Positions 25,664 through 35,022 of a stretch of 64,000 nucleotides of DNA are shown here, in pieces; position 1 is the first letter of the stretch, and each line of letters begins with the position of its first letter. Below the pieces are notes generated by a model. It had not been told where the DNA came from. It saw only the letters and a list, made by a program, of their open reading frames with translations, and did not search any database. The position numbers were made by a program, and so were the translations under genes. The DNA is from Halopiger djelfimassiliensis (lineage in GTDB: Archaea; Halobacteriota; Halobacteria; Halobacteriales; Natrialbaceae), in NCBI RefSeq assembly GCF_000455365.1, contig NZ_HG315685.1, positions 991,853-1,055,852 of the forward strand. The letters run 5' to 3'.

Positions 25664-26716
25664 TCACTGATGGAGCGGCTTCTCTGCCATCTCCTGTCGA
25701 AGATCCTCGAGCCGCGAGCGTGAGACGTCGTCCTCGAACTGCTGGATGAGCGCGTACACTTCCGCCCGCGGGACTTTCACGTCGCCCTCTCGGATGACGT
25801 CTTCCGGCCGTTCGCGGAGTTCGCGCATCGTCCCGACCGCAAGCAGGTACGGGATCGCCCACGCCGAAAGCCGGTTGCCGTGTCGTTCCGGAACGATCTC
25901 GAGATAGCGGTGGGCGTCGTCGACGTAGGTCTCCGCGCGGTTGGTGACCCGCTGGATGACGTTCGTGACCGCCCCGTGGTTTTCAGCTTCGGTCACCGCT
26001 TCGACGGGGACGTCTTCGTTCTCGAGCCACTCGGCGGGGAGATAGACGTTGTTCTCTTCGAGGTAATCGTTCTCGACGTCTTTGGCGATGTTGACCAGTT
26101 GCAACAGCAGGGCGAACGATCGCGCGTTGTTGCGCAACTCCTCGGCTCGATCCTCCGAGGCGCCGCGTGCGACCAGTCCGGTGATGAGGGTGCCGACCGT
26201 CCCCGCGGCGTACCAGCAGTACTCCTCGAGTTCCTCGAGCGTCTGCAATCGGAGTCCGCCTTCGTCGGCGTAGCGATCGGTAAACATCGCCATCCCGTCG
26301 ACGAGTTCGCGGACGGGATCGCGCATGATCTCGCGGGGTTCCTCGTCCAGCGATTCGAACGTTCGTAACACCCGCGGCGTCTGAGCGACGACCTCCCAAT
26401 CGTCGTTCCGGTCCTCCGGAACCCAGGGGCCGACCTCGTCCATAAACTCCTCGACCGCACGTTCGGTCTCCGTTTCGGGATCGAGCAGGCGATCGTACTC
26501 CTCGAGTAACTCCGTCTGGGTCTCCGGCGGGATATGCCCCGCGTCCTCGATCGTATCTGCGACCCGACATAAGAGATAGCCGATGCAGATGTGTCTCGCC
26601 ATCGGCTCCTCGAGCCGATCGATAGTGATCGAGAAAGTCCGCGAAACGCCGTGAACCGCGTCGTAACACCACTCCAAGTCGGCGTCAGTTGTGAATTCGG
26701 GCTGGCCCGTGGTCAT
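25664..26716 (-). CDS. Squalene/phytoene synthase family protein
   Basis: A 350-residue trans-isoprenyl diphosphate head-to-head condensing enzyme. The first Asp-rich motif is DTIED (residues 54-58), after YLLCRVA. The second is in LVNIAKDVENDYLEENNVYLP. SRTFSI near the start and YCWYAAGTVGTLITGL also fit the family. The sequence looks more like squalene synthase than CrtB phytoene synthase because of the long middle part and the YCWYAAGTVG motif, but either product (squalene for membranes or phytoene for carotenoids) is possible. It is monocistronic. Confidence 0.85.
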   Translation of the reverse strand: MTTGQPEFTTDADLEWCYDAVHGVSRTFSITIDRLEEPMARHICIGYLLCRVADTIEDAGHIPPETQTELLEEYDRLLDPETETERAVEEFMDEVGPWVPEDRNDDWEVVAQTPRVLRTFESLDEEPREIMRDPVRELVDGMAMFTDRYADEGGLRLQTLEELEEYCWYAAGTVGTLITGLVARGASEDRAEELRNNARSFALLLQLVNIAKDVENDYLEENNVYLPAEWLENEDVPVEAVTEAENHGAVTNVIQRVTNRAETYVDDAHRYLEIVPERHGNRLSAWAIPYLLAVGTMRELRERPEDVIREGDVKVPRAEVYALIQQFEDDVSRSRLEDLRQEMAEKPLHQ

Positions 26717-26925
26717 CTACTCGATGTAATTTAGATGGCATCCCGGAAAAACGCCGCGGTCCCGGCGGGACGTTCGGCGCGGTCCGAAGATGCGGCCGAT
26801 CGAAGGTCGAGCGCGTTCCTCGAACGGACGGAGACTGTTACCGACGGACGAACCGGGGTTACCACGCGAATGAACGCGTGGTTCGTGGAGCAACAATGAA
26901 GGGTCGACCGAACGATACGTCCGGT

Positions 26926-28071
26926 ATGGACTTTGCACTCTCCGCGGAACAGCAACAGATCCGGGATATGGTGTCCGAGTTCGTCGACGAAGAGGTCGTT
27001 CCCGTCGCCGACGAGATCGATCACACCGACGAGTTCCCCCGCGATCTCGTCGACGAGATGGCCGAGTTGGGGCTGATGGGGATGCCCTTCCCCGAGGAGT
27101 ACGGCGGTGCCGGGCTGGATTATCACTCCTACGCGATCGGACTCGAGGAGATCTCGCGTGGCTCCGGGGGATTGGGTACCGTCGTCGCCGCCCACACCTC
27201 GCTGGCGGGGAACATGCTCTACGAGTTCGGCGACGAGTCCCAGAAAGAGACCTACCTCACGCCGCTGGCCGAAGGGAGCGATATCGGTGCGTTCGCACTG
27301 TCGGAAGCGGGTGCCGGCAGCGACGTGCCGGCAATGGAGACGACCGCGGAGAAAGACGGCGACGAGTACGTGATCAACGGCGGGAAGCTCTGGATCTCCA
27401 ACGGCTCCGTGGCCGAGACCGTCACGGTGTTCGCCAAGACCGATCCCGAGGCGGGCAACAAGGGGATCTCGTCGTTCGTCGTTCGTCCCGAGGAGGACGA
27501 CGGGTTCATCGTCGAGAACACGGAAGAGAAACTCGGCGACAAGGGCTGTCCGACCGCCGAACTCCGGTTCGACGACCTTCGGGTTCCCGAGGACCGCCTG
27601 CTCGGTGCGGAAGGCGACGGGTTCGTTCAGGCGTTGAAAACGCTCAACGGCGGTCGCATCACGATCGCCGCCCGCGGGGTCGGCATCGCCCGGGCGGCCT
27701 TCGAGGAGGCCCGCGAGTACGCCACCGAACGCGAGCAGTTCGGCCAGCCCATCGGCGAGTTCCAGTCGATCAAACACAAACTCGCGGACATGGACACGAA
27801 GATACAGGCCGCTCGCATGCTGATGCACAACGCCGCCGACAAGAAGATTCGCGGCGAAAACTACATCAAAGACGCCGCGCAGGCCAAACTCTACGCCTCC
27901 GAAATCAGCCGCGAGGTCGCAAACGAGGGGATCCAGATCCACGGCGGCTACGGCTACACCAAGGACTTCGCCGCCGAGCGGTTCTACCGCGACGCCAAAC
28001 TCAACGAGATCTACGAGGGTACCAGCGAAGTGTTGCGGAACACGATCGGTGAGCAGCTGCTCGAGGGGTAA
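26926..28071 (+). CDS. Acyl-CoA dehydrogenase
   Basis: A 381-residue flavoenzyme that introduces a double bond into acyl-CoA. Family signatures are present: FALSEAGAGSDV (FAD and substrate binding), WISNGSVAETVTVFAKTD, and QIHGGYGYTKDFAAERFYRDAK. The C-terminal catalytic base is Glu in IYEGTSEVLRNTI. I chose the ATG at 26926 (MDFALSAEQQQIRDMV), the usual start. The pattern is nearest to short-chain or butyryl-CoA dehydrogenases, with the chain length uncertain. Confidence 0.92.
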   Translation: MDFALSAEQQQIRDMVSEFVDEEVVPVADEIDHTDEFPRDLVDEMAELGLMGMPFPEEYGGAGLDYHSYAIGLEEISRGSGGLGTVVAAHTSLAGNMLYEFGDESQKETYLTPLAEGSDIGAFALSEAGAGSDVPAMETTAEKDGDEYVINGGKLWISNGSVAETVTVFAKTDPEAGNKGISSFVVRPEEDDGFIVENTEEKLGDKGCPTAELRFDDLRVPEDRLLGAEGDGFVQALKTLNGGRITIAARGVGIARAAFEEAREYATEREQFGQPIGEFQSIKHKLADMDTKIQAARMLMHNAADKKIRGENYIKDAAQAKLYASEISREVANEGIQIHGGYGYTKDFAAERFYRDAKLNEIYEGTSEVLRNTIGEQLLEG

Positions 28072-28299
28072 GCGTCGACGGTACCGGCGGTCTGGCTCCT
28101 GCCGGCGATCGGCGTCGTCATCGGCGTCGGATTCCGCCGTCGGCGATGGCGTTCGGGCGTCGCGAGCGGCGGCGAAACGCTTTGCGTGCTCGCGGTCGCC
28201 ACCGGTACCTGGCTGTTTATGTTTCCCGGAGCCGTATTAGGATTCGTTCTCGCGGCGGCACCGAGAGAGCGAGACCCGGTCCCGGACGAACACCGGTAA
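28072..28299 (+). pseudogene. Membrane-protein-like frame without a start codon
   Basis: Directly after the acyl-CoA dehydrogenase stop, the same frame reads on for 75 codons and encodes two hydrophobic helices (VWLLPAIGVVIGVGF and ETLCVLAVATGTWLFMFPGAVLGFVL). It stops at 28299. No ATG, GTG or TTG lies before the first helix. It may be a remnant that lost its start, or simply open sequence. Confidence 0.3.
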
Positions 28300-28324
28300 A
28301 GCGGGGGGAAGCAAACTGACTCGG

Positions 28325-28615
28325 CTAATCACTCGTTTCGAGCCGCTCTCGCATCCACTCGTAGTGTCTGGTTACTCGTCGCTCTCCGGCGTCAGTCAAC
28401 GCGTATACGTCGTGAATGCCCGCCGTTCGTTTCTCGACGAACCCCGCGTCCTCGAGCGCCGACAGCGAGCCGTAGAACGACTTTGGCTCGATCCGGTCGT
28501 CGTAGTGGGACTCGAGGCGGGATTTGAGCCGCTGGCCGCGTAGTTCGCCGTCGTCGGCGGCGGCAAGGAGCACGCAGATATCCCGCCGGCGACCGCTTTG
28601 GAGCCACTTTGCCAT
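28325..28615 (-). CDS. PadR-like winged-helix transcriptional regulator
   Basis: A 96-residue wHTH protein. The N-terminal helix WLQSGRRRDICVLLAAADDG, the recognition part LKSRLESHYDDRIEPKSFYGSLSALEDAGFVEKRT, and the wing HDVYALTDAGERRV are typical of PadR/PhiH1-type regulators in haloarchaea. There is no effector domain. Targets are unknown; the adjacent peptidase-like membrane protein is one candidate. Confidence 0.8.
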   Translation of the reverse strand: MAKWLQSGRRRDICVLLAAADDGELRGQRLKSRLESHYDDRIEPKSFYGSLSALEDAGFVEKRTAGIHDVYALTDAGERRVTRHYEWMRERLETSD

Positions 28616-28676
28616 ACCGAATTCTCGGCGGGACGGCCGCTCGAGCGTTACGGTTTCCGGTCGTCGAGGAGTCGTC

Positions 28677-29603
28677 TCACGGACCGAACCACTCCAATCG
28701 GGTGCGGAGTTCGGCGACGACGCCCCACCCGATCCCGCCGAGGGTTGCCAGTCCGAACGCGAGCGCGTCCCCGATCTCGAGGGAGACGCTGCCGTCGGAG
28801 TAGAGTACGTGACGGAAGAGAAACCAGCGACCGTTCGGGTTCCCGAGGACCACGGTCCCCGAACCGACGGCCAGCGAGCCGAGGACGAGTCCGAGCAGGC
28901 CCGTCACGAGCACTGCTAGCGTGCCGACGGCCCCCGAGACGATCGTCGACAGGAACGCCGCGCCGGGGAGCCGATCGACCCGCCGGCCCGGTTCCGGATA
29001 GATCCCGAACCCCTGCACGTCGGCGTCCGGAAGCCCGGCGACGCGGACGCCGGACGGATACTGGAGCAACGCACCGGCCATCCAGAGGTCGCCGATCGAG
29101 CCCGCGGCGTTGGCCGCGAGCGGAACGATGAGCACCGGCGAGGGGACCGCGACCATCGCCGCGAGACCGAGCGTCGTGATCCCAACCACCGGTGCAAGCA
29201 GGATGACGAGCATCTGAGTGCGCGTGTAACTCGTCCCCTCGGTCTCGGCGTAGGCGTACGGGAGGACGAAATAGGAGACGCCGAACCCGTATCCCGGCTC
29301 ACCGCCGTAGCGGGCCATGAAAACGCCGTGAAGCGTCTCGTGAAGGACGACCACCGGTCCGACGAGCACGCACGACAGCGCGAGCCAACCGGCGACCGCC
29401 GCCGGCGACGGCGCGGCGATGACGATCGGCTCGAGCGCCCGTCCCTGAAGCGCCGCGAGGGCGTGACCGAACCCGTACGCGAAGACGAAAAACCCGACGA
29501 CGGAGACGACGAGCCACTGAAACGCGACGGGCCGGGTGCAGCGAAACTCCGCGAGCGGGGTCGACTGACGCGACGTCCCGGACTCGGGGTCCGTCCGACT
29601 CAC
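28677..29603 (-). CDS. DUF3267-type membrane metallopeptidase-like protein
   Basis: A 308-residue membrane protein with about seven helices. A zinc-binding HExxH motif is in VVVLHETLHGVFM, and a second motif, NAAGSIGDLWMAG, contains the Asp expected as third ligand in site-2-protease-like folds (M50/DUF3267). A tyrosine-rich loop (GFGVSYFVLPYAYAE) separates them. Intramembrane proteolysis is plausible but unproven. It lies on the same strand as the PadR-like gene, 61 bp upstream of it. Confidence 0.7.
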   Translation of the reverse strand: MSRTDPESGTSRQSTPLAEFRCTRPVAFQWLVVSVVGFFVFAYGFGHALAALQGRALEPIVIAAPSPAAVAGWLALSCVLVGPVVVLHETLHGVFMARYGGEPGYGFGVSYFVLPYAYAETEGTSYTRTQMLVILLAPVVGITTLGLAAMVAVPSPVLIVPLAANAAGSIGDLWMAGALLQYPSGVRVAGLPDADVQGFGIYPEPGRRVDRLPGAAFLSTIVSGAVGTLAVLVTGLLGLVLGSLAVGSGTVVLGNPNGRWFLFRHVLYSDGSVSLEIGDALAFGLATLGGIGWGVVAELRTRLEWFGP

Positions 29604-29714
29604 GTGTCGTCTTCCTCACGGGAACGAAAAAGCCGTACCGGTTCCGGATCCTCGGGGGGATCGATTCCGGTCGGAACCGATAGTTTCCCGGTGGTCGCCG
29701 CTCGAGTCTCGAGT

Positions 29715-30050
29715 ATGACGACCGACGACGATCGAACGGCCCGGGATAACGGGATCAGGGCGAGCTACGACGAAACGGAGACCGAACGGCGTCTCGAATT
29801 CGTCGTCGAGGACCGAGACGGGGAACCGGCGACTCCCGGCTCCGACAGCGATGCCGGCGGACACGCGACGGCTGCGGTCGCACAGAACCGCGAGGGGTAC
29901 GCCATGCTGAAGGTCCGTCCGTCCGTCGACGGCGACGAACTCGAACGGTACTACGGGTTCGACATGGCGCTCGATCACGTCGCGGAGTTGCTCGGCGTCT
30001 CACCCCACGACCTTCCGATCCCCGCGGCGGCCGAAGATCTGGGCATGTGA
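29715..30050 (+). CDS. Conserved haloarchaeal protein of unknown function
   Basis: A 111-residue soluble acidic protein. The second half is the conserved part: AVAQNREGYAMLKVRPSVDGDELERYYGFDMALDHVAELLGVSPHDLPIP. No signal, helix or metal motif is seen. The ATG at 29715 is the best start. It is convergent with the zinc-finger gene that follows (11 bp apart). Confidence 0.6.
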   Translation: MTTDDDRTARDNGIRASYDETETERRLEFVVEDRDGEPATPGSDSDAGGHATAAVAQNREGYAMLKVRPSVDGDELERYYGFDMALDHVAELLGVSPHDLPIPAAAEDLGM

Positions 30051-30061
30051 GCCGTGGCCCA

Positions 30062-30379
30062 TCAGGTAACGATGGCGTACACGAACAGCAGACAGAAATA
30101 CAGTAAAACGAGTGCACCCACTGCGAGCAACCGAAAGCGGCGGATCCGTACACGTTCCGCCCGGGACGTGCGTTCGAACGCGGCCCGTTCGCGCTCGGAG
30201 AGTCGATCGGGATGCTCGAGGCCACGATGGAGCGTCTCGAGCCGTCGCTCGCGAAACGGCCGGTCGCAGTACGGACAGCGGACCGGATCGGTCGGTTCGG
30301 CATCCGAACCGGCCGCCGCGAGGGCGTCGCCGCGATCTGGACCGGCCTCGGAACCGCGCTCGCGTGGCGTGTCGGACAC
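30062..30379 (-). CDS. C2H2 zinc-finger protein with C-terminal membrane anchor
   Basis: A 105-residue protein. A single C2H2-type finger is visible (CPYCDRPFRERRLETLHRGLEH), and one transmembrane helix ends the protein (LLAVGALVLLYFCLLFVYAIV). The first 30 residues are disordered. Such anchored finger proteins recur in haloarchaea. The role is unknown. It is divergent from the haem-O synthase gene across 141 bp. Confidence 0.65.
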   Translation of the reverse strand: MSDTPRERGSEAGPDRGDALAAAGSDAEPTDPVRCPYCDRPFRERRLETLHRGLEHPDRLSERERAAFERTSRAERVRIRRFRLLAVGALVLLYFCLLFVYAIVT

Positions 30380-30520
30380 GGATCGCTCGTATGCGATCCA
30401 GCTACTTGATGCTCGTCGTCCCCGTGAGCTTGCGTGGACCGAGCAGGAGCCGACGAATAACGGGGGGCAAAAACGGGAGTCCTAAATACGCGGAGACGAA
30501 CGATTGAGACGAGAATAGCC

Positions 30521-31960
30521 GTGGCAACCGAATCCGACTCCTTCCCCCGTCCGATCGGCACCCGACGACGGTTTTCCGGATTACTCACAGCGACCGCACT
30601 GGGCGTTTACCTCCTCCTGATCGTCGGTGCGACGACCTCGCTTACGGACGCGGCGGCGGCGTGCTCGACCTGGCCGACCTGCCACGCGCCGGCCGACCCC
30701 CTCAGCCAGACCCAACTCGCGATCGCCTGGGGACACCGGATCGCGGCAGTGCTGGTCGGCCTCCTCGTCGCGGCGACGGCCGTCGCCGCCGTCCGCGGAG
30801 ACGTTTCCCGACGCGTTCGATGGACGCTTCTCGCCAGCGCCGGCCTGTACGTCGTCCAGGTCGGTGTCGGCGCTGCGACCGCGACGCTCGGCCCCGCCGC
30901 GATCGTTCCGGGATTGCACCTCGGACTCGGGCTGGTCATCTTCACGGCCGTCGTCCTCGCGCTCGCCTGGGATCTGGAACTGGCGACCGGGCGCGAAAAC
31001 GACGCGATCGACTCGCCGGAGCCGCTCGAGGACACACCAGCGCCGGCCGCCGAGTGCACCCTTCCCTCGAGTCGGCTCGCTCGCGCACGGCTCACCGCGT
31101 TCGCGTACTTCAAGATGATGAAACCGCGGCTGATGTGGTTGCTTTGTCTCGTCGCCGCCGCGGGCATGGCGCTTGCTGCCGGTCCCGCGCTCGATCGCTA
31201 TACGATCGTCGCGACGCTCGGCGGCGGCGTCCTCGCGATCGGTGCCTCCGGGACGTTCAACCACGTCCTCGAGCGCGACATCGACCGCAAGATGTCACGG
31301 ACTGCCGACCGACCGCTGGCGAACGAACTGGTGCCGGTTCGCAACGCCCTCGCGTTCGGAGTCGCGTTGACGGTCGCTTCGCTCGGCGTTTTCCTGACGA
31401 TCAACCGGCTGGCGGCCGCGCTCGGGCTGGCCGCGATCATGTTTTACAGCGTCGTTTACACGCTGGTGCTCAAACCGAACACGGTTCAGAATACGGTTAT
31501 CGGCGGTCTTGCGGGCGCACTGCCGGCGCTGATCGGCTGGGCGGCCGTAACCAACGAGATCGGTGTGCCGGCGCTTGCGCTCGCGGGCGTCATCTTCCTG
31601 TGGACGCCCGCCCACTTCTATAACCTCGCGCTGGCGTACAAGGACGACTACGCCCGCGGCGGCTTCCCGATGATGCCGGTCGTTCGCGGCGAGACCGAGA
31701 CCCGCAAGCACATCATCTACTACCTCGCGGCGACGCTCGTGAGCACGGTCGCGCTCGCGTGGCTCACCGACCTCGGTGCCATCTACGCTGCGACGGTCGC
31801 GGTCTTCGGCGGGGTCTTCCTCTGGGCCGCCGTTCGGCTCCACTTCGAACAGACCGAAGCCGCCGCGTTCCGCGCGTTTCACGCCTCCAACGCCTTCCTC
31901 GGGGCCGTCCTCGTTGCGGTGTTGATCGACGCGCTCGTCGTCACCGGTTCGTTGGTCTGA
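30521..31960 (+). CDS. ctaB: Haem O synthase fused to CtaA/COX15-like domain
   Basis: A 479-residue membrane protein with two parts. Residues 1-155 form a four-helix CtaA-like half with conserved His in AWGHRIAAV and IVPGLHLGLGL. Residues 195-479 form a UbiA-type protoheme IX farnesyltransferase with NHVLERDIDRKMSRTADRPL (prenyl-diphosphate Asp motif) and YKDDYARGGFPMMPVV. It makes haem O for terminal oxidases and may couple this to haem A formation, although the CtaA half is shorter than the eight-helix enzyme. The start is GTG at 30521. CtaA-CtaB fusions are known in haloarchaea. Confidence 0.9.
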   Translation: MATESDSFPRPIGTRRRFSGLLTATALGVYLLLIVGATTSLTDAAAACSTWPTCHAPADPLSQTQLAIAWGHRIAAVLVGLLVAATAVAAVRGDVSRRVRWTLLASAGLYVVQVGVGAATATLGPAAIVPGLHLGLGLVIFTAVVLALAWDLELATGRENDAIDSPEPLEDTPAPAAECTLPSSRLARARLTAFAYFKMMKPRLMWLLCLVAAAGMALAAGPALDRYTIVATLGGGVLAIGASGTFNHVLERDIDRKMSRTADRPLANELVPVRNALAFGVALTVASLGVFLTINRLAAALGLAAIMFYSVVYTLVLKPNTVQNTVIGGLAGALPALIGWAAVTNEIGVPALALAGVIFLWTPAHFYNLALAYKDDYARGGFPMMPVVRGETETRKHIIYYLAATLVSTVALAWLTDLGAIYAATVAVFGGVFLWAAVRLHFEQTEAAAFRAFHASNAFLGAVLVAVLIDALVVTGSLV

Positions 31961-32129
31961 GAGCGGCCGTTACCGGTGGCTTTCGCTCTTGCCCGTCACA
32001 GTCGACGCGAGTCTCCCGACCCGCTTCGTCGGCTTCGATCCGAGACTCCAGAACGGCCACAGCACGGTACCGAGGGCACCCCGTCCTGTCGCCTCGCTAC
32101 GAGCCGGTAGCGTTCCATCGGGTGGCGCG

Positions 32130-33813
32130 TTACCGGGCGACCTCGATGAACCGGTTGACGGTCTCGTCGCTACCGGCGATGATGAGCGTGTCGTCTTCCC
32201 GGATCGTAAACGACGGTCCGAGGGTCGTCAGTAACTCGCCGTCCCGTTCGGCTGCGACCACCGTACACCCGTATCGTGCTCGAATGTCGGCATCGTCCAG
32301 ACTCCGTCCCGCGAGGTTCGGGGCCGTCGTGCGGATGATCTCGAACTGCGTCTCGGGCGTCAGTAGCTCCTCGTCCTCGAGCAGAACCGACGAGAGCATA
32401 CGCCCCGTCACGGTCGACAGCGCGAGGACGTACTCGGCACCCGCGCGGTAGAGCTTTCGAACGGTTTCGGTCTCGTTAGCCCGTGCGATCACTTCCGTCT
32501 CCGGGGCGATCTTCTCGAGGACGAGCGTCGCGTAGATCGCCGCCGTATCGTTGTCGATCGCGAGGACGATCGAGCGCGCGTTCTCGATGTCCGCGTCGAT
32601 CAGGGTATCGGCGTCCGTGACGTCGCCGCGGACGTCGATCTCCTCGTCGTCGCGGTCGTCGACGATCGTATACGGGACGCCGGAGGCGGCGAGCGTTTCG
32701 CTGACGGTCCGCCCGACTTCGCCGTAGCCCCCGACGATCACGCGGGAGGCGTCGTGCGACGGCGAGACCGTCCTCGTCGTCAGCGCCGTCAGCGTCTCGT
32801 GCTCACCGGCAACCAGCAGGATCGTGTTGCTATCGATGACCGTATCGGGGTCGGGTGCCGGGACGAAATCGCCGTCGATCCACGCGCCGATGACGTTGAC
32901 GCCCATCCGGTCGCGCATGTTCGACTCGGCGATCGTCCGCCCGGCGAGATCGCTCCCGCGCCCGACGCGGAGTTCGGTGATCTCGAGTTGCTCCCCGAGT
33001 TCGATCGTCTCCTGCAGCTCCGCGGTGACCGACAGTGGCTTTCCCCGCGAGACTGTGACCGAGCACCTGCCGGGGCCGAACCACGTCGTCAGCGCCGGCG
33101 TACCGGTGATACGTCGCCACCTCGCGGTCCTCCGCGACGCTGATCGTTCGGATGTCGTCGCGGAGTTCCCGTGCCGTCAGGATCACTTCGGGAGTGGCTT
33201 CGTCCGAAACGTCGGCCACGAGTGCTCGAGCGCTGTCGATGTTCGCCGCACGAAGGGTCCCCTCCTGCTCGGGATTGCCGAGCATCGCCTCGATATCGTC
33301 GTCGACCAGCGCCGTCACCGTCTCCGGGTCGTCCTCGATGAACACGTACGGCACGTCCGCGGCCTCGAGTTCGTTCCGGAGGACATCCGCCCGTTCCGTA
33401 TGCGAGCAGATGATGACGTGGTCGGTGAGGTCGGTCGACTCCGGCGGTTGGGTCTCGAGTGCCCGCTGGAACAGCGGCACGACGACGAAGGGCAGCGTGA
33501 GAAAGACCAGCAGGACGCCGCTGAGGTTCATGGCGATGACGATGAGGTTCATCGGGACGGTCGTCCAGGAGTCCGTATCGCCGCCGAATCCGGTGGTCGT
33601 CAGGATCTCGATGACGATCTGGACCGACTTGATCAGTCCTCGCTTTTCCCCTTCGAACGTCGCGATGCCCCACTGATAGACGAGCGCATAGACGAGTACG
33701 ATCCCGAAAACAGCGACGAGCGAAAGCGCGATCCGTCGCCACCACGTGTTCATTACCCCGGCATAACGACCGACCGGTATGTAATAGACCGGTTTCTCGA
33801 TGGGCGTCTGCAC
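32130..33813 (-). pseudogene. RCK-type potassium channel (TrkA domains), frameshifted
   Basis: The N-terminal frame gives two transmembrane helices and a K+ selectivity filter (TTTGFGGD), then an RCK/TrkA-N domain with HVIICSHTERADVL. At about 33031-33038 the frame shifts by one base. The downstream frame resumes at once with LSVTAELQETIELGEQLEITELRVGRGSDL (read from shorter segments) and continues through a second NAD-binding fold (VIVGGYGEVGRTV) and TrkA-C domains to 32130. The likely start is the ATG at 33753. One G insertion or a two-base loss explains the break. It could be a recent mutation or a sequencing error. Confidence 0.82.
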
Positions 33814-33900
33814 TCCGCCACCGTCCCTTCGACCAATCGATTACCATACATAAATCGCGTTCAGCGAGCACTTTACTGGCTACAGCCGGTGGTAACGATC

Positions 33901-34881
33901 ATGTATTTCGCCGGCAGCGACGACGGCGTGTACCGCCTTCCGGCCCCCGAAACCGACGCACTACCGCGCGGACCGACGAAGGTTCTCGAGTCCGGCCGCG
34001 TACTGCGACTCACCCAGTTCGACGGGATCGATGGCCTGTTTGCGGCGACGAAAACCGGCCTCTACCGATCGGTCGACGGTGAGCAGTGGACGGCGTTGGA
34101 CGTTCCGCAAGAGCACGTCTACGTGGTCGGGGCGATTCCCGACGGAAATCGGCTTTTCGCCGGCACTCGACCCGCGGCCATCTACGCGACGACGTCGATC
34201 AACGGCGACACTGCCGGGGAGACCGACTGGAGCGAACTCGAGGGATTTCAGGAACTCCCCTCACGGGACGAGTGGCGACTCCCGCGCCACGACGACCTCG
34301 CACAGGTTCGTGACGTCCACGTCGACCCCGAGGACTCGAATCGGCTCGTCGCCGGCGTCGAGGTCGGCGGCGTCCACGTCAGTCCCGACGGCGGCGAGAC
34401 GTGGTCGGAGCGAGCCGACGGCGTCCACGACGACGTACACGAACTCCACGTCGTCGACGCCGGGACGTACTTCGCCGCCACCGGCGACGGACTCTACCGG
34501 ACGCGCGATCGCGGTCGGTGCTGGACGCGATTGGATCGGTCGGTTACACAGTCGTACTTCAGGCGAGCGTTCTCGATCGGCGACTCAGTCTTCGCCTCGG
34601 CAGCGCTGTCGAACTCCTCGACGTGGAACGACCCCGACGCGGACCCCGCGCTGTTCGTCGTCCGCGGCGATTCGCTCGAGCCCCTCGAGATTCCGGCCCC
34701 GGACGAGACCGTCACCGGGATGACCGACGACGACGGTGCGCTCGTCGTCGCGACACATCGTGGACGCCTGTTCGTCAGGCGCGACGGGGACGACTGGCTC
34801 GAGGCGGGCGAGTTCCCCGTCCCCGGTCAGGTTACCGGTCGGTACACGCCGGTCACGGTGTACGACGCTGATCGCGACTGA
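33901..34881 (+). CDS. BNR/sialidase-like beta-propeller protein
   Basis: A 326-residue protein with repeated Asp-box motifs: RSVDGEQWTAL, SPDGGETWSERADG, and RTRDRGRCWTRL, each at a similar spacing, as in VPS10/sialidase-type propellers. It has no signal peptide, so it is cytoplasmic by sequence. No catalytic residues of sialidases are seen. A binding or scaffold role is likely; the ligand is unknown. The ATG at 33901 is preceded by an AT-rich promoter. Confidence 0.7.
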   Translation: MYFAGSDDGVYRLPAPETDALPRGPTKVLESGRVLRLTQFDGIDGLFAATKTGLYRSVDGEQWTALDVPQEHVYVVGAIPDGNRLFAGTRPAAIYATTSINGDTAGETDWSELEGFQELPSRDEWRLPRHDDLAQVRDVHVDPEDSNRLVAGVEVGGVHVSPDGGETWSERADGVHDDVHELHVVDAGTYFAATGDGLYRTRDRGRCWTRLDRSVTQSYFRRAFSIGDSVFASAALSNSSTWNDPDADPALFVVRGDSLEPLEIPAPDETVTGMTDDDGALVVATHRGRLFVRRDGDDWLEAGEFPVPGQVTGRYTPVTVYDADRD

Positions 34882-35022
34882 GCCACACGCGATCGGCCAG
34901 CTACCCGAACGGGTATCGAATCGGGGGCGTTCGAACGACGGCGCGAGATGGGGGCTGCTGGGCAAGCGTCGCGGAGACGAGTGGTCGACGCGAACTGTCG
35001 AGTAACGATGTCCGACAGACGG

